Assembly: GCA_964492365.1 (NCBI GenBank)
Contig: CAZBKA010000072.1
Location: 1-16,406 of the forward strand
Direction of reading: 5' to 3'
Origin: JAGLTN01 sp035403325
GTDB taxonomy: Bacteria; Planctomycetota; Phycisphaerae; Sedimentisphaerales; Anaerobacaceae
DNA length: 16,406 nucleotides
In this document: in pieces, positions 6,647 to 13,797 of the stretch
Layout: the number at the start of each line of letters is the position of its first letter
Position numbering within the stretch: the first letter of the stretch is position 1
The notes under the pieces: generated by a model
Told to the model about the DNA's origin: nothing
The model's database searches: none
Seen by the model: the letters and a program-made list of their open reading frames with translations, nothing else
Translations under genes and position numbers: made by a program

Positions 6647-7498
6647 ATGGGTATAAGAATATATAAACCGACAAGTGCAGGACGCAGGAACAGTTCCGTA
6701 AATGATTACGCAGAACTTACGACGTCTACGCCGGAAAAGACGCTGTGCAAGCGTATTAAAAAGAGCGGCGGAAGAAACCATCATGGTGTTACGACTTCAC
6801 GCTTTAGAGGCGGCGGAGCAAGAAAGATTTATCGAGTAATCGATTTCAAGCGTAACAAAGATGGCATCACCGCATCAGTAATGACCGTTGAGTATGATCC
6901 GAACAGAAATTGTTACATCTCTCTGGTTCAATACAAAGATGACGAGAAAAGATACATTCTTTCACCTCTTGGCATAAAGGTTGGTGATATGATCGAGAGT
7001 GGTATGTCTTGCGAACCTAAAGTTGGTAATGCAATGCCTCTCGAAGCCATTCCTGGTGGTTTGGAAGTGCATAATATTGAAATGATTGCAGGTCAGGGCG
7101 GTAAACTCGTAAGAGGCGCCGGTAATGCAGCTAAAATAGCAGCTAAAGAAGGTGACTGGGTAACTTTGATTTTGCCGAGTGGTGAAATGAGAATGGTTCG
7201 CAAAGAATGCCGAGCTACGATTGGCAAATTAAGCAATCCAGATTTTCAAAATGTTAGAATAGGTAAAGCAGGTCGTAGTCGCCATATGGGTCGCAGACCT
7301 CACGTAAGAGGTAAAGCCCAGAACCCAGTAGACCATCCAATGGGCGGTGGTGAGGGTCGAGCAAATGGTGGTCGCCATCCATGTTCACCAACAGGTGTTC
7401 TTGCAAAGGGCGGCAAGACTAGAAACAAACGAAATATTAGTAATAAGAGAATTATTCGCAGACGTAAAAATACACGACAGGGCCAGTTGGTTCTGTAG
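6647..7498 (+). CDS. rplB: 50S ribosomal protein L2 (uL2)
   Basis: L2 is one of the largest and most conserved 50S proteins, needed for subunit association and close to the peptidyl transferase centre. The product has 283 residues (E. coli 273). The N-terminal MGIRIYKPTSAGRR, the central LEAIPGGLEVHNIE and GQGGKLVRGAGN, and the C-terminal NPVDHPMGGGEGRANGG are unmistakable. The His after Asp, linked to peptidyl transfer in E. coli, is present; the next His of the E. coli motif (DHPHGG) is Met here, as I recall from other phyla. A highly basic tail ends the protein. The gap to rplW is 25 nt and to rpsS 37 nt. Confidence 0.99.
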   Translation: MGIRIYKPTSAGRRNSSVNDYAELTTSTPEKTLCKRIKKSGGRNHHGVTTSRFRGGGARKIYRVIDFKRNKDGITASVMTVEYDPNRNCYISLVQYKDDEKRYILSPLGIKVGDMIESGMSCEPKVGNAMPLEAIPGGLEVHNIEMIAGQGGKLVRGAGNAAKIAAKEGDWVTLILPSGEMRMVRKECRATIGKLSNPDFQNVRIGKAGRSRHMGRRPHVRGKAQNPVDHPMGGGEGRANGGRHPCSPTGVLAKGGKTRNKRNISNKRIIRRRKNTRQGQLVL

Positions 7499-7535
7499 GT
7501 AAGTAAGTGACCCAATAGGACTCAGAAGGTAAATT

Positions 7536-7799
7536 ATGGGAAGATCGCTAAAAAAAGGACCATTTGTAGACGAGAAGCTGTTCGTTAAAGTCAGCAAGCA
7601 GATTGATTCCGGCAGCTATGACCCAATTAAGACATGGGCGAGAAGATGCACCGTAATCCCGGAGTTTGTTGGTTTTACTTTTCTGGTTCATAATGGCAAA
7701 ATGTTTCATAAAGTATTAGTTACTGAAGATATGGTAGGTCATAAGCTGGGTGAGTTTTCGTTGACGAGAACATTCAAAGGACATTCCAGCAAGAAATAA
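7536..7799 (+). CDS. rpsS: 30S ribosomal protein S19 (uS19)
   Basis: S19 lies in the 30S head, pairs with S13 and contacts the A-site finger of the 50S. The 87-residue protein begins MGRSLKKGPFVDEKL and continues with IKTWARRCTVIPEFVGFTF, HNGKMFHKVLVTEDMVGHKL and LTRTFKGH, all family hallmarks. GAAGG lies shortly upstream of the ATG. It ends 13 nt before rplV, so the two genes are probably translationally linked. Confidence 0.99.
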   Translation: MGRSLKKGPFVDEKLFVKVSKQIDSGSYDPIKTWARRCTVIPEFVGFTFLVHNGKMFHKVLVTEDMVGHKLGEFSLTRTFKGHSSKK

Positions 7800-7812
7800 A
7801 AGGTTATAGGCT

Positions 7813-8361
7813 ATGTTAAGTGCTAAAAAATTAAAAGAGCTTTGTAAGCAACGCGATATAAGCAAAGATCAATTGGCTGGTCAGCTTGTTCGGGGCGGAC
7901 TTAGTGAGAAGCAGGCGAAATCTGCAATTGAGAATTGGAAACAAGGGCTTTTTAAACCTCTTCCAAGTAAAGAAGATATTCGCAAGTTGGCAACGGCTTT
8001 GTATGTTGATGTCAATGATATATCCGATTGGAAGTCTTCTTGCAGGTATGCTCCATTTTCAGCAAGAAAAGCCAGACTTGTCTCACAATTGATCATTGGT
8101 CGCAGTGTACAGGATGCTATGGATGTGCTTAAGTTTACAAACAAGCGTGCTGCAGAGACAGTTAATAAAGTTCTGAAATCTGCAATTGCTGATGCTGATG
8201 AACAGGAGGCTAATGTTGATAGCCTGGTTGTTAGCGAAGCAAGAGTTGATGGAGCAGGTGTCAGGCTTGGCACCAAGAGATGGAGAGCCAAGGACAGAGG
8301 TAGGGCTCATTCAATTCGTAAGACTGCTTGCCATGTACACGTAACGGTGACTCAAGCATAG
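7813..8361 (+). CDS. rplV: 50S ribosomal protein L22 (uL22) with an N-terminal HTH-like domain
   Basis: The C-terminal part (residues ~77-182) is ordinary L22, which lines the exit tunnel with L4: PFSARKARLVSQLIIGRSVQ, KRAAETVNKVLKSAIADAD and the tip region TKRWRAKDRGRAHSIRKT. The protein is 182 residues against ~110 in E. coli because ~76 residues precede it. That extension reads as a small helical DNA-binding-like fold of the Cro/C1 kind: LKELCKQRDISKDQLAGQL (7-25), AIENWKQG (38-45), then SKEDIRKLATALYVDVNDIS (52-71). The ATG at 7813 has AAAGG (7798-7802) upstream; no in-frame ATG exists near the L22 core, so the domain is part of the product. I believe extended L22 occurs in Planctomycetota; its role is unknown to me. 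It could bind rRNA, DNA or the leader RNA. Confidence 0.96.
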   Translation: MLSAKKLKELCKQRDISKDQLAGQLVRGGLSEKQAKSAIENWKQGLFKPLPSKEDIRKLATALYVDVNDISDWKSSCRYAPFSARKARLVSQLIIGRSVQDAMDVLKFTNKRAAETVNKVLKSAIADADEQEANVDSLVVSEARVDGAGVRLGTKRWRAKDRGRAHSIRKTACHVHVTVTQA

Positions 8362-8402
8362 ATGAAAGAAGGTTTAATTTTACAGAAATAAGGCAATAAA
8401 TT

Positions 8403-9179
8403 ATGGGTCAGAAGGTATCACCAATTGGTTTTAGAACAGGCATAACGCTTGACTGGCAAAGTACTTGGTATGCTCCGAAGGCTAACTATGGCGAGTTTCT
8501 TATCGAAGACGAGAAAATACGTGGATTTATTGACAAGAAATTTAACCGCAGTATGCCGAGGGGTGCAGTTTCGAAGACTGAGATTATTCGCACTCGCAAT
8601 GAAGTAAAGGTAACATTGCATAGTGCTCGTCCCGGTGTTGTTATTGGGCCAAGAGGTGGTGAAGTCGATAAACTCAGAGAAGAACTTGAAAATCTGACAT
8701 CACGTAAGGTTAACGTAAATGTTATTGAAATAAAAGAGCCTGATCTAAGTGCAGTACTTTTAGGTCAGGGTATAGCAGAACAGCTTTGTAAGCGTTCATC
8801 TTTTAGAAGAACGATGAAGCAGGCTTGTGATAATGCAATCCAAGCTGGAGCTAAAGGTGTTAAAATTATGTGCAGCGGCAGGCTTGGTGGAGCTGAGATG
8901 GCTCGCTCCGAAACACATAAGGTGGGAAGTATTCCTCTACATACTCTTGATGCCGATGTTGATTATGCATTATCAGAGGCAGTTACAACATATGGTGTTA
9001 TAGGTATTAAGGTTTGGATTTACAAAGGTAAATTTGGGGAAAAAATTGAGCCTAAGTTCAGAACCAAACGTAAGCCTACGAGAAAAAGTGAAGGTGGTTT
9101 CAAACCTGCTGGTGGTAGAGGTGGATCACGCCAAGGTAGGGGTAGTGAATCAGCATCTGAAGAAACAGATGGTGAGTAA
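8403..9179 (+). CDS. rpsC: 30S ribosomal protein S3 (uS3)
   Basis: S3 forms part of the mRNA entry pore and its helicase on the 30S head. The protein has 258 residues (E. coli 233). It opens with MGQKVSPIGFRTGI, carries a type II KH domain with the GxxG loop GPRG (82-85) inside VVIGPRGGEVDKLR, and has the C-terminal domain signature GRLGGAEMARSE and YGVIGIKVWIYKG. The final ~35 residues form a Gly/Arg/Ser tail that turns acidic, a common lineage-specific extension. It follows rplV after 41 nt. Confidence 0.99.
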   Translation: MGQKVSPIGFRTGITLDWQSTWYAPKANYGEFLIEDEKIRGFIDKKFNRSMPRGAVSKTEIIRTRNEVKVTLHSARPGVVIGPRGGEVDKLREELENLTSRKVNVNVIEIKEPDLSAVLLGQGIAEQLCKRSSFRRTMKQACDNAIQAGAKGVKIMCSGRLGGAEMARSETHKVGSIPLHTLDADVDYALSEAVTTYGVIGIKVWIYKGKFGEKIEPKFRTKRKPTRKSEGGFKPAGGRGGSRQGRGSESASEETDGE

Positions 9180-9234
9180 TTTTGTTTGGCGATTTGATTT
9201 TATAATTTGAGTTTTACTTTATAAGGGTAGAAAA

Positions 9235-9654
9235 ATGGCTTTGATGCCTAAAAGAGTTAAGCACCGAAAGAACCAGCGTGGTAAAATGAAGGGCAACGCC
9301 ACGCGTAATAACTATGTTGCTTTTGGTGAATATGGTTTGCAGGCGTTGGATACACATTGGATAACAGGGCAGCATATAGAGGCTGGTCGTGTGGCTGCTA
9401 CTCACTTTTTGCATCGTGAAGGTAAGGTATATATTAGAATATTTCCTGATAAATCTGTCAGTTCTAAGCCTTTGGAAACAAGAATGGGTAAAGGTAAAGG
9501 CGAGCCTGATTATTGGGCAGCGAGTGTTAGACCTGGCGTTATTATGTTTGAGGTTGGTGGTGTACCAGAAGATGTTGCTAAGCAGGCATTGTTACGAGTT
9601 GCACATAAGATGCCTATAAAATGCAGGTTTGTGAAGAGAAGACATTCTTTGTAA
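9235..9654 (+). CDS. rplP: 50S ribosomal protein L16 (uL16)
   Basis: L16 organises the A-site side of the 50S and is needed late in subunit assembly. The 139 residues fit the family (E. coli 136). MPKRVKHRKNQRG is the usual opening, followed by ITGQHIEAGRVAATH and RMGKGKGEPDYWAASVRPG, the loop reaching the peptidyl transferase centre. Starts at 9235 and 9244 are both in frame; 9235 is preferred because AAGGG (9223-9227) is seven bases upstream. The 55-nt gap from rpsC includes a perfect TATAAT at 9201-9206 without a good -35. Confidence 0.98.
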   Translation: MALMPKRVKHRKNQRGKMKGNATRNNYVAFGEYGLQALDTHWITGQHIEAGRVAATHFLHREGKVYIRIFPDKSVSSKPLETRMGKGKGEPDYWAASVRPGVIMFEVGGVPEDVAKQALLRVAHKMPIKCRFVKRRHSL

Positions 9655-9670
9655 GAAGGATAAGTTTGCT

Positions 9671-9874
9671 ATGAAGGCTGACGATTACCGTGAAATGAGT
9701 GTAGATGAGCGACTTGTGAAGCTTGAGGAATTGCAGAAGCAATTATTTGAGCTTAAGACACAGGCTGTTACAGAAAAATTAGAAAATACAAAAGCTGTGG
9801 CGAGTTTAAAATGTGATATTGCCAGGCTAAAGACCGTAATTCGAGAAAGTGAATTAGAGATAAACAAAAAGTGA
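9671..9874 (+). CDS. rpmC: 50S ribosomal protein L29 (uL29)
   Basis: L29 is a small all-helical protein next to L23 at the tunnel exit. The 67-residue product is two predicted antiparallel helices, with the signature KLEELQKQLFELKTQ in the first and SLKCDIARLKTVIRE in the second, close to the family's LRxxxARxxT pattern. AAGGA (9656-9660) is ten bases before the ATG. It sits 16 nt after rplP, in the conserved rplP-rpmC-rpsQ order. Confidence 0.96.
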   Translation: MKADDYREMSVDERLVKLEELQKQLFELKTQAVTEKLENTKAVASLKCDIARLKTVIRESELEINKK

Positions 9875-9876
9875 TC

Positions 9877-9893
9877 CGGCTCTTATAGAGTCG
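9877..9893 (+). other. Small hairpin between rpmC and rpsQ
   Basis: CGGCTCT (9877-9883) pairs with AGAGTCG (9887-9893), one G-U, around a UAU triloop, three bases after the rpmC stop. There is no U-tract, so it is not a terminator. It may be an mRNA processing or stability element, or chance. Confidence 0.3.
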
Positions 9894-9916
9894 TCATTTA
9901 AGATTGGAAATCAGGT

Positions 9917-10177
9917 ATGCAGGAAAAAAAAACAAAGACAATGACTGCTCAGGTAGTTAGTAAAAGCGGCGACAAGAGTATAAAGGTTGCTATTAACTAT
10001 AAGGTTAAGCATCCTAAATATGGTAAGTATATAAGAAAAAGAACCACTCTTGGTGTGCATGATGAGCTCAACAAGGCCAGTGTTGGTGATCTCGTTGAGA
10101 TCGCAGAGTGCAGACCGATTAGTAAATCTAAAAGTTGGCGTCTTGTAAGTATAGTTTCGAGTTCGCCGCAGGGTTAA
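9917..10177 (+). CDS. rpsQ: 30S ribosomal protein S17 (uS17)
   Basis: S17 is a primary 16S rRNA binder of the 30S body with an OB fold. The 86 residues cover the family length. TAQVVSKSGDKSIKVAINYK, then HPKYGKYIRKRTTLGVHDE and VGDLVEIAECRPISKSKSWR are all recognisable; the last is the usual GD.V.I.E.RPLSK.K.W pattern. The start at 9917 has GGA (9906-9908) about eight bases upstream; a nearer AGG is too close to act. A 42-nt spacer with a small hairpin separates it from rpmC. Confidence 0.98.
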   Translation: MQEKKTKTMTAQVVSKSGDKSIKVAINYKVKHPKYGKYIRKRTTLGVHDELNKASVGDLVEIAECRPISKSKSWRLVSIVSSSPQG

Positions 10178-10219
10178 CAATAGTAATAAGCTTTGGCTTA
10201 AAATACGAGGTGGAAAAAA

Positions 10220-10615
10220 GTGATTCAGCAAGAAACGATGTTAGATATCGCTGACAATTCAGGAGTGAAGTCAGCTCAGTGTATAAAAGTTTTGGGCAGG
10301 AGTGGTGGCAAAAGCGGTAAAGGTAAAGCTACAAGAGCAACTGCTTCTATTGGTGATGTTATTTGTGTAGCGATAAAAAAGACATTGCCGAGTTGTCAGC
10401 TGGATGACAAGAAAGTTCATAGATGTGTTATTATTCGTACTACGACACCAATTAAGCGTGCTGACGGAAGTTATGTTCGTTTTGACAGCAATGCAGCGGT
10501 TATGGTGGATGGTGATGGTAATCCGATTGGAACAAGAGTTTTTGGTGCTGTTGCCCGTGAGTTGCGTGAGAAAAACTATATGAAAATAGTCTCACTGGCC
10601 AGCGAAGTAGTTTAA
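10220..10615 (+). CDS. rplN: 50S ribosomal protein L14 (uL14), GTG start
   Basis: L14 lies on the 50S interface, contacts 16S helix 14 in bridge B8 and binds the silencing factor RsfS. The opening IQQETMLDIADNSG fixes the start at GTG 10220, with AGGTGG (10208-10213) six bases upstream. The protein has 131 residues against 123 in E. coli. The extra residues fall in 26-46, where the short loop of E. coli L14 is replaced by a Gly/Lys/Ser-rich stretch before SIGDVICVAIK. The C-terminal half (RADGSYVRFDSNAAV, PIGTRVFGAVARELRE) is canonical. Confidence 0.98.
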   Translation: MIQQETMLDIADNSGVKSAQCIKVLGRSGGKSGKGKATRATASIGDVICVAIKKTLPSCQLDDKKVHRCVIIRTTTPIKRADGSYVRFDSNAAVMVDGDGNPIGTRVFGAVARELREKNYMKIVSLASEVV

Positions 10616-10655
10616 TCATTGTAAATGTTAAAGATAAAATAGGCGGTTAGAAAAA

Positions 10656-10994
10656 ATGGCCCTACATGTTAAAAAAGGTGATATGGTTGAGATAATTGCT
10701 GGTGACCACAAAGGTGCGACTGGCAAAGTGTTGCGTGTTATTCCCAATAAGAGCAGTGTGGTAGTTCAGGGACATAATATTGTCAAGAAGCATGTCCGAC
10801 CATCACAGAAGAATCCTCAGGGTGGAAGGATTAATATTGAGCAGCCTATCCACATAAGTAATGTTCTGCCGATTAGTCCTAAGAGTTCAAAAGGCAAAAG
10901 GGTTGGTTATAAAGTTGCAACTGATGGCAGCAAGAAAAGAATAGCTTGTGATGGCGGCGAAATAGGTGTTGTTACGAAAGCTAATAAAAAATAG
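10656..10994 (+). CDS. rplX: 50S ribosomal protein L24 (uL24)
   Basis: L24 starts 50S assembly by binding the 5' end of 23S rRNA and ends up near the tunnel exit. The 112-residue protein has a KOW motif at the N-terminus (KKGDMVEIIAGDHKGATGKV), then NIVKKHVRPSQKNPQGG and EQPIHISNVLPI, standard for bacterial L24. AGGCGG lies a short way upstream of the ATG. It follows rplN after 40 nt. Confidence 0.98.
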   Translation: MALHVKKGDMVEIIAGDHKGATGKVLRVIPNKSSVVVQGHNIVKKHVRPSQKNPQGGRINIEQPIHISNVLPISPKSSKGKRVGYKVATDGSKKRIACDGGEIGVVTKANKK

Positions 10995-11045
10995 AACAGT
11001 TATTTGTCGGTTGGAAATCGACAGACTTTTAATAGTAGGTATATA

Positions 11046-11603
11046 ATGGCAAGACTAAAAGATTTATACAAAACGCAGATTGTTGATCAGCTCACTAAAG
11101 AGTTTAATTACACGAACCCGATGGCTGTTCCCAAAGTGAAAAAAATTGTGATTTCTATGGGAGTTGGCAAAGCTGTTCAGGATAAGAAGTATATTGAGAT
11201 GGCAGTGAAGGATTTAACAGCGATCTCAGGTCAGAAGCCTCTCCTCTGTAAAGCAGTTAAGAGTGTTTCAAACTTTAAGGTTCGTCAAGGTGATAATACA
11301 GGTCTTAAAGTTACTCTCCGCGGAGTAATGATGTATGAGTTTATGGACAGGCTGATAAGCTTAGCTATTCCGCAGGTAAGAGACTTTAGAGGTTTGAATC
11401 GCAGGGGTCTTGATGGCAGGGGTAACTACTCAATGGGTTTAACTGAGCAGGGCGTTTTCCCTGAAATAGATATTACCAAAGTAGAATCTCAGCAGGGTAT
11501 GAATATAACGTTTGTTACTTCTGCAAAGACTGATGACGAGGCGTTGCGAATGCTTGAGTTATTTGGTATGCCGTTTAAAAAAGATAATAAACAGGAAAAT
11601 TAA
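11046..11603 (+). CDS. rplE: 50S ribosomal protein L5 (uL5)
   Basis: L5 carries 5S rRNA into the central protuberance and contacts the P-site tRNA. I start it at ATG 11046 (ARLKDLYKTQIVDQLTKEF), giving 185 residues (E. coli 179). An upstream in-frame TTG at 11004 would add 14 residues with no family counterpart. The stretch AVPKVKKIVISMGVGKAVQD, then KAVKSVSNFKVRQG and SMGLTEQGVFPEI, are diagnostic. No strong Shine-Dalgarno precedes the chosen ATG; the site reads only TAGGTATATA. A short C-terminal tail is Lys/Asn-rich. Confidence 0.97.
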   Translation: MARLKDLYKTQIVDQLTKEFNYTNPMAVPKVKKIVISMGVGKAVQDKKYIEMAVKDLTAISGQKPLLCKAVKSVSNFKVRQGDNTGLKVTLRGVMMYEFMDRLISLAIPQVRDFRGLNRRGLDGRGNYSMGLTEQGVFPEIDITKVESQQGMNITFVTSAKTDDEALRMLELFGMPFKKDNKQEN

Positions 11604-11647
11604 TAAATAATCTGTAACAGGACAGTAAAGAAGTTTGGAGTGTTTGA

Positions 11648-11833
11648 ATGACAACAACCGCACTGAGAAATAAGGCTAGGGCGAAGCAAAAATATCGCGT
11701 AAGACAGTATACACGTTGTGAACTTTGTGGTCGTGGAAAAGCGGTTTATCGCAAATTTAAACTATGTCGTATTTGTTTCAGAAAGTTGGCTAACGAAGGT
11801 AAGATACCTGGTGTTAGAAAAGCCAGTTGGTAA
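11648..11833 (+). CDS. rpsN: 30S ribosomal protein S14, zinc-binding (type Z) form
   Basis: S14 completes the 30S head beside S3, S10 and S19. This is the short 61-residue zinc form: CELC (24-27) and CRIC (40-43) make a four-cysteine site, followed by the conserved RKLANEGKIPGVRKASW C-terminus. The longer zinc-free form of about 100 residues is absent from this locus; some genomes hold one elsewhere for zinc starvation, which cannot be judged here. GGAG (11637-11640) lies seven bases before the ATG. It is in the usual place between rplE and rpsH. Confidence 0.98.
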   Translation: MTTTALRNKARAKQKYRVRQYTRCELCGRGKAVYRKFKLCRICFRKLANEGKIPGVRKASW

Positions 11834-11879
11834 TAAGAAGTAGAAAAACGCAAATTATAATTTGACGTGGAGTTTGATT

Positions 11880-12278
11880 ATGAGTTTGAGCGATCCTATC
11901 GCTGATATGTTGACGAGAGTACGTAATGCCGCAAGGATTGGCAGAGAGACAGTTAGTGTCAAAGCTTCCAATATTTGTGCAGGTATTGCAGAGGTACTTA
12001 AGAGTGAAGGTTATATTTTGGACTATGACCGAATTGATGATGGTAACCAGGGGATGTTGCGAATCCATCTTAAGTATGATGCAAGTGGCGGATCTGTCAT
12101 CGATGAAATAAAGAGAGTCAGTAAGCCTGGTAGAAGGATTTACTCAGGTGCTGAAGAGTTACCCCGTGTTTTAGCTGGAATGGGTATTTCTGTAATATCT
12201 ACCAGCAAGGGTGTGATGAGTGATAATAACTGTCGTCGCCAAAAAATTGGCGGCGAAATACTTTGTACGGTGAGCTAA
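11880..12278 (+). CDS. rpsH: 30S ribosomal protein S8 (uS8)
   Basis: S8 binds the central domain of 16S rRNA; in E. coli it is also the repressor of the spc operon. The start at ATG 11880 gives SLSDPIADMLTRVRNA, the family opening, with GTGGAG (11867-11872) seven bases upstream; the frame opens six codons earlier but those residues do not fit S8. The protein has 132 residues. The C-terminal signature ISTSKGVMSDNNCRRQKIGG is clear. Its TAA shares a base with the rplF ATG (TAATG at 12276-12280), so rplF is probably translated by coupling. No S8-type repressor site is evident to me near rplE. Confidence 0.98.
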   Translation: MSLSDPIADMLTRVRNAARIGRETVSVKASNICAGIAEVLKSEGYILDYDRIDDGNQGMLRIHLKYDASGGSVIDEIKRVSKPGRRIYSGAEELPRVLAGMGISVISTSKGVMSDNNCRRQKIGGEILCTVS

Positions 12279-12853
12279 TGAGTCGTATAGGAAAAAAAAC
12301 TATAGATATTCCTGCTGGCGTAGCGGTTGAGCAGAAGGGCTTTATTCTTAAAGCCAAAGGTCCTGTTGGTGAACTGCAGATGGATTGTAACCCTGCTGTT
12401 AAGGTAGTTGTTGAGGGTTCAGTTATATCTGTTTTGAATGAAACACCAGAGGATAAGTTTGCTAATAAGATGCATGGAACCACGCGTGCCTTGATTGCCA
12501 ATATGATTACAGGTGTCAGCAAGGGCTTCGTAAGAAAGATGGAGATTTACGGCACAGGTTACAACCTTAAAGAGCAGGGAAACAAACTGGTATTACATGT
12601 GGGCTTCTGCCATCCAATTGAGATGGTAATGCCTAAAGGTGTTAAAGTTACAGTTGAAGTTCCTGCAACAAGAGGTAATGATGTTCCCGCGAAGTTTACA
12701 CTTATGGGAATTAGCAAAGAGGTTCTTGGACAGTTTGCAGCGAACATTCGTAAGGTCAGACCGCCGGAGCCATACAAAGGCAAAGGTATTCGGTATGCGG
12801 ATGAAGTTGTAAGACATAAAGTTGGTAAGGCATTTGCTTCAGGTGGAGCATAA
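12278..12853 (+). CDS. rplF: 50S ribosomal protein L6 (uL6)
   Basis: L6 lies near the factor-binding site and the sarcin-ricin loop of the 50S. The start at 12278 (SRIGKKTIDIPAGV) overlaps the rpsH stop by one base. The product has 191 residues (E. coli 177), with two related domains. GPVGELQ, the central YGTGYNLKEQGNKLVLHVGF and the C-terminal signature RPPEPYKGKGIRYADE are present. The extra length is a C-terminal tail beyond the usual end. An in-frame ATG at 12263, inside rpsH, was set aside because it adds residues with no family match. Confidence 0.98.
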   Translation: MSRIGKKTIDIPAGVAVEQKGFILKAKGPVGELQMDCNPAVKVVVEGSVISVLNETPEDKFANKMHGTTRALIANMITGVSKGFVRKMEIYGTGYNLKEQGNKLVLHVGFCHPIEMVMPKGVKVTVEVPATRGNDVPAKFTLMGISKEVLGQFAANIRKVRPPEPYKGKGIRYADEVVRHKVGKAFASGGA

Positions 12854-12871
12854 TATAAAATAGGATTTGTT

Positions 12872-13237
12872 ATGAAAACTGACAGTAATAAAAGAGCAGC
12901 GAAAAGACGCCAATATCATGTTCGCAAAAAAGCGGTTGGCACCCCTGACAGACCACGTTTGTCAGTGTTCCGTTCGAACAGGAATATTTGTGCTCAGATC
13001 ATTGATGATGTAGCTGGTGTTACCCTTGTTTCGTCAAGTACTGGTTCAAAGGCCCTGAGAGATCAGATTGCTTATGGTGGAAATCAGAAAGCAGCAGCAG
13101 TTGTTGGTGAGGCTATTGCGAAAGAGGCTACAAGTGTTGGTATTAAGTGCGTCTGTTTTGATAGAGGCAGTTATAAATATCACGGTAGAGTTAAAGCTCT
13201 TGCTGAGGCAGCAAGAAAAGCAGGATTGGCTTTTTAA
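12872..13237 (+). CDS. rplR: 50S ribosomal protein L18 (uL18)
   Basis: L18 binds 5S rRNA with L5 and helps seat it in the central protuberance. The 121 residues fit the family (E. coli 117). The basic N-terminus KRAAKRRQYHVRKKAVGTPD, then RPRLSVFRSNRNICAQIIDD, and the C-terminal CFDRGSYKYHGRVKALAEAA are signatures. AGGA lies about seven bases before the ATG. It follows rplF after 18 nt and is followed by rpsE after 33 nt. Confidence 0.98.
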   Translation: MKTDSNKRAAKRRQYHVRKKAVGTPDRPRLSVFRSNRNICAQIIDDVAGVTLVSSSTGSKALRDQIAYGGNQKAAAVVGEAIAKEATSVGIKCVCFDRGSYKYHGRVKALAEAARKAGLAF

Positions 13238-13270
13238 AAACTATATATACTAAAAGTTTGGAGAATTAAA

Positions 13271-13780
13271 TTGGCAGCAGAACCAGTTAACACTTCAGGA
13301 CAAGAAGAAAAATCTTTTGAAGATACGGTTGTTAAAATATACCGTTGTTCTAAAGTAGTCAAAGGTGGTAGGCGTTTTAGCTTCGCCGCGTTAGTTGTTG
13401 TGGGTAATCGTAATGGCACGGTAGGTGTAGGATATGGCAAGGCTAAGGAAGTTCCTCTATCCGTAGAAAAAGCGGTTAAAGATGCAAAGAAGTCAATGCA
13501 GGAAGTATCTTTGCTTGGCAGAACAATACCACATCAAATTACCGGAAAGTTTAGAGCGACCAAAGTAATTATGGTTCCGGCTAGACCAGGAACAGGTGTT
13601 ATCGCCGGTTCCAGTGCTCGTGCTGTATTGGAGTATGCCGGTGTGCAGGACATCCTGACAAAAGTAGTTGGGAGTGTGTCTGCGAAGAATGTTGTTAAAG
13701 CGACATTGAACGGTTTATTAAAACTTAAAAGCAAAGAATTGGTAGAGTCTCTTCGTGGTGTTGAAGTTGAACCTATATAA
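13271..13780 (+). CDS. rpsE: 30S ribosomal protein S5 (uS5), TTG start
   Basis: S5 sits at the mRNA entry channel with S3 and S4 and affects decoding accuracy; its N-terminal loop is where spectinomycin-resistance changes occur. The start is TTG at 13271, with GGAGA (13260-13264) six bases upstream; no in-frame ATG lies nearby. The 169 residues include the S5 double-stranded-RNA-binding-like domain (VVKGGRRFSFAALVVVGNR), GVGYGKAKEVPLSVEKA, and the C-terminal KVIMVPARPGTGVIAGSSAR. The short acidic N-terminus is typical. rplO follows directly, so rpmD (L30), which usually comes next, is missing. Confidence 0.98.
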   Translation: MAAEPVNTSGQEEKSFEDTVVKIYRCSKVVKGGRRFSFAALVVVGNRNGTVGVGYGKAKEVPLSVEKAVKDAKKSMQEVSLLGRTIPHQITGKFRATKVIMVPARPGTGVIAGSSARAVLEYAGVQDILTKVVGSVSAKNVVKATLNGLLKLKSKELVESLRGVEVEPI

Positions 13781-13797
13781 AGGTGGTGATTTTTCAA

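Noticed and set aside
9201..9206. Perfect TATAAT in the rpsC-rplP spacer as an internal promoter
   Set aside because: No reasonable -35 at 15-19 nt and no TG extension; expected by chance in AT-rich DNA.
11004..11045. Upstream TTG start for rplE adding 14 residues
   Set aside because: The added residues have no counterpart in L5; the ATG at 11046 gives the canonical N-terminus.
13242..13251. TATATATACT in the rplR-rpsE spacer as a promoter
   Set aside because: The nearest -35-like TTGGCT is only 14 nt from TATACT; spacing does not fit.
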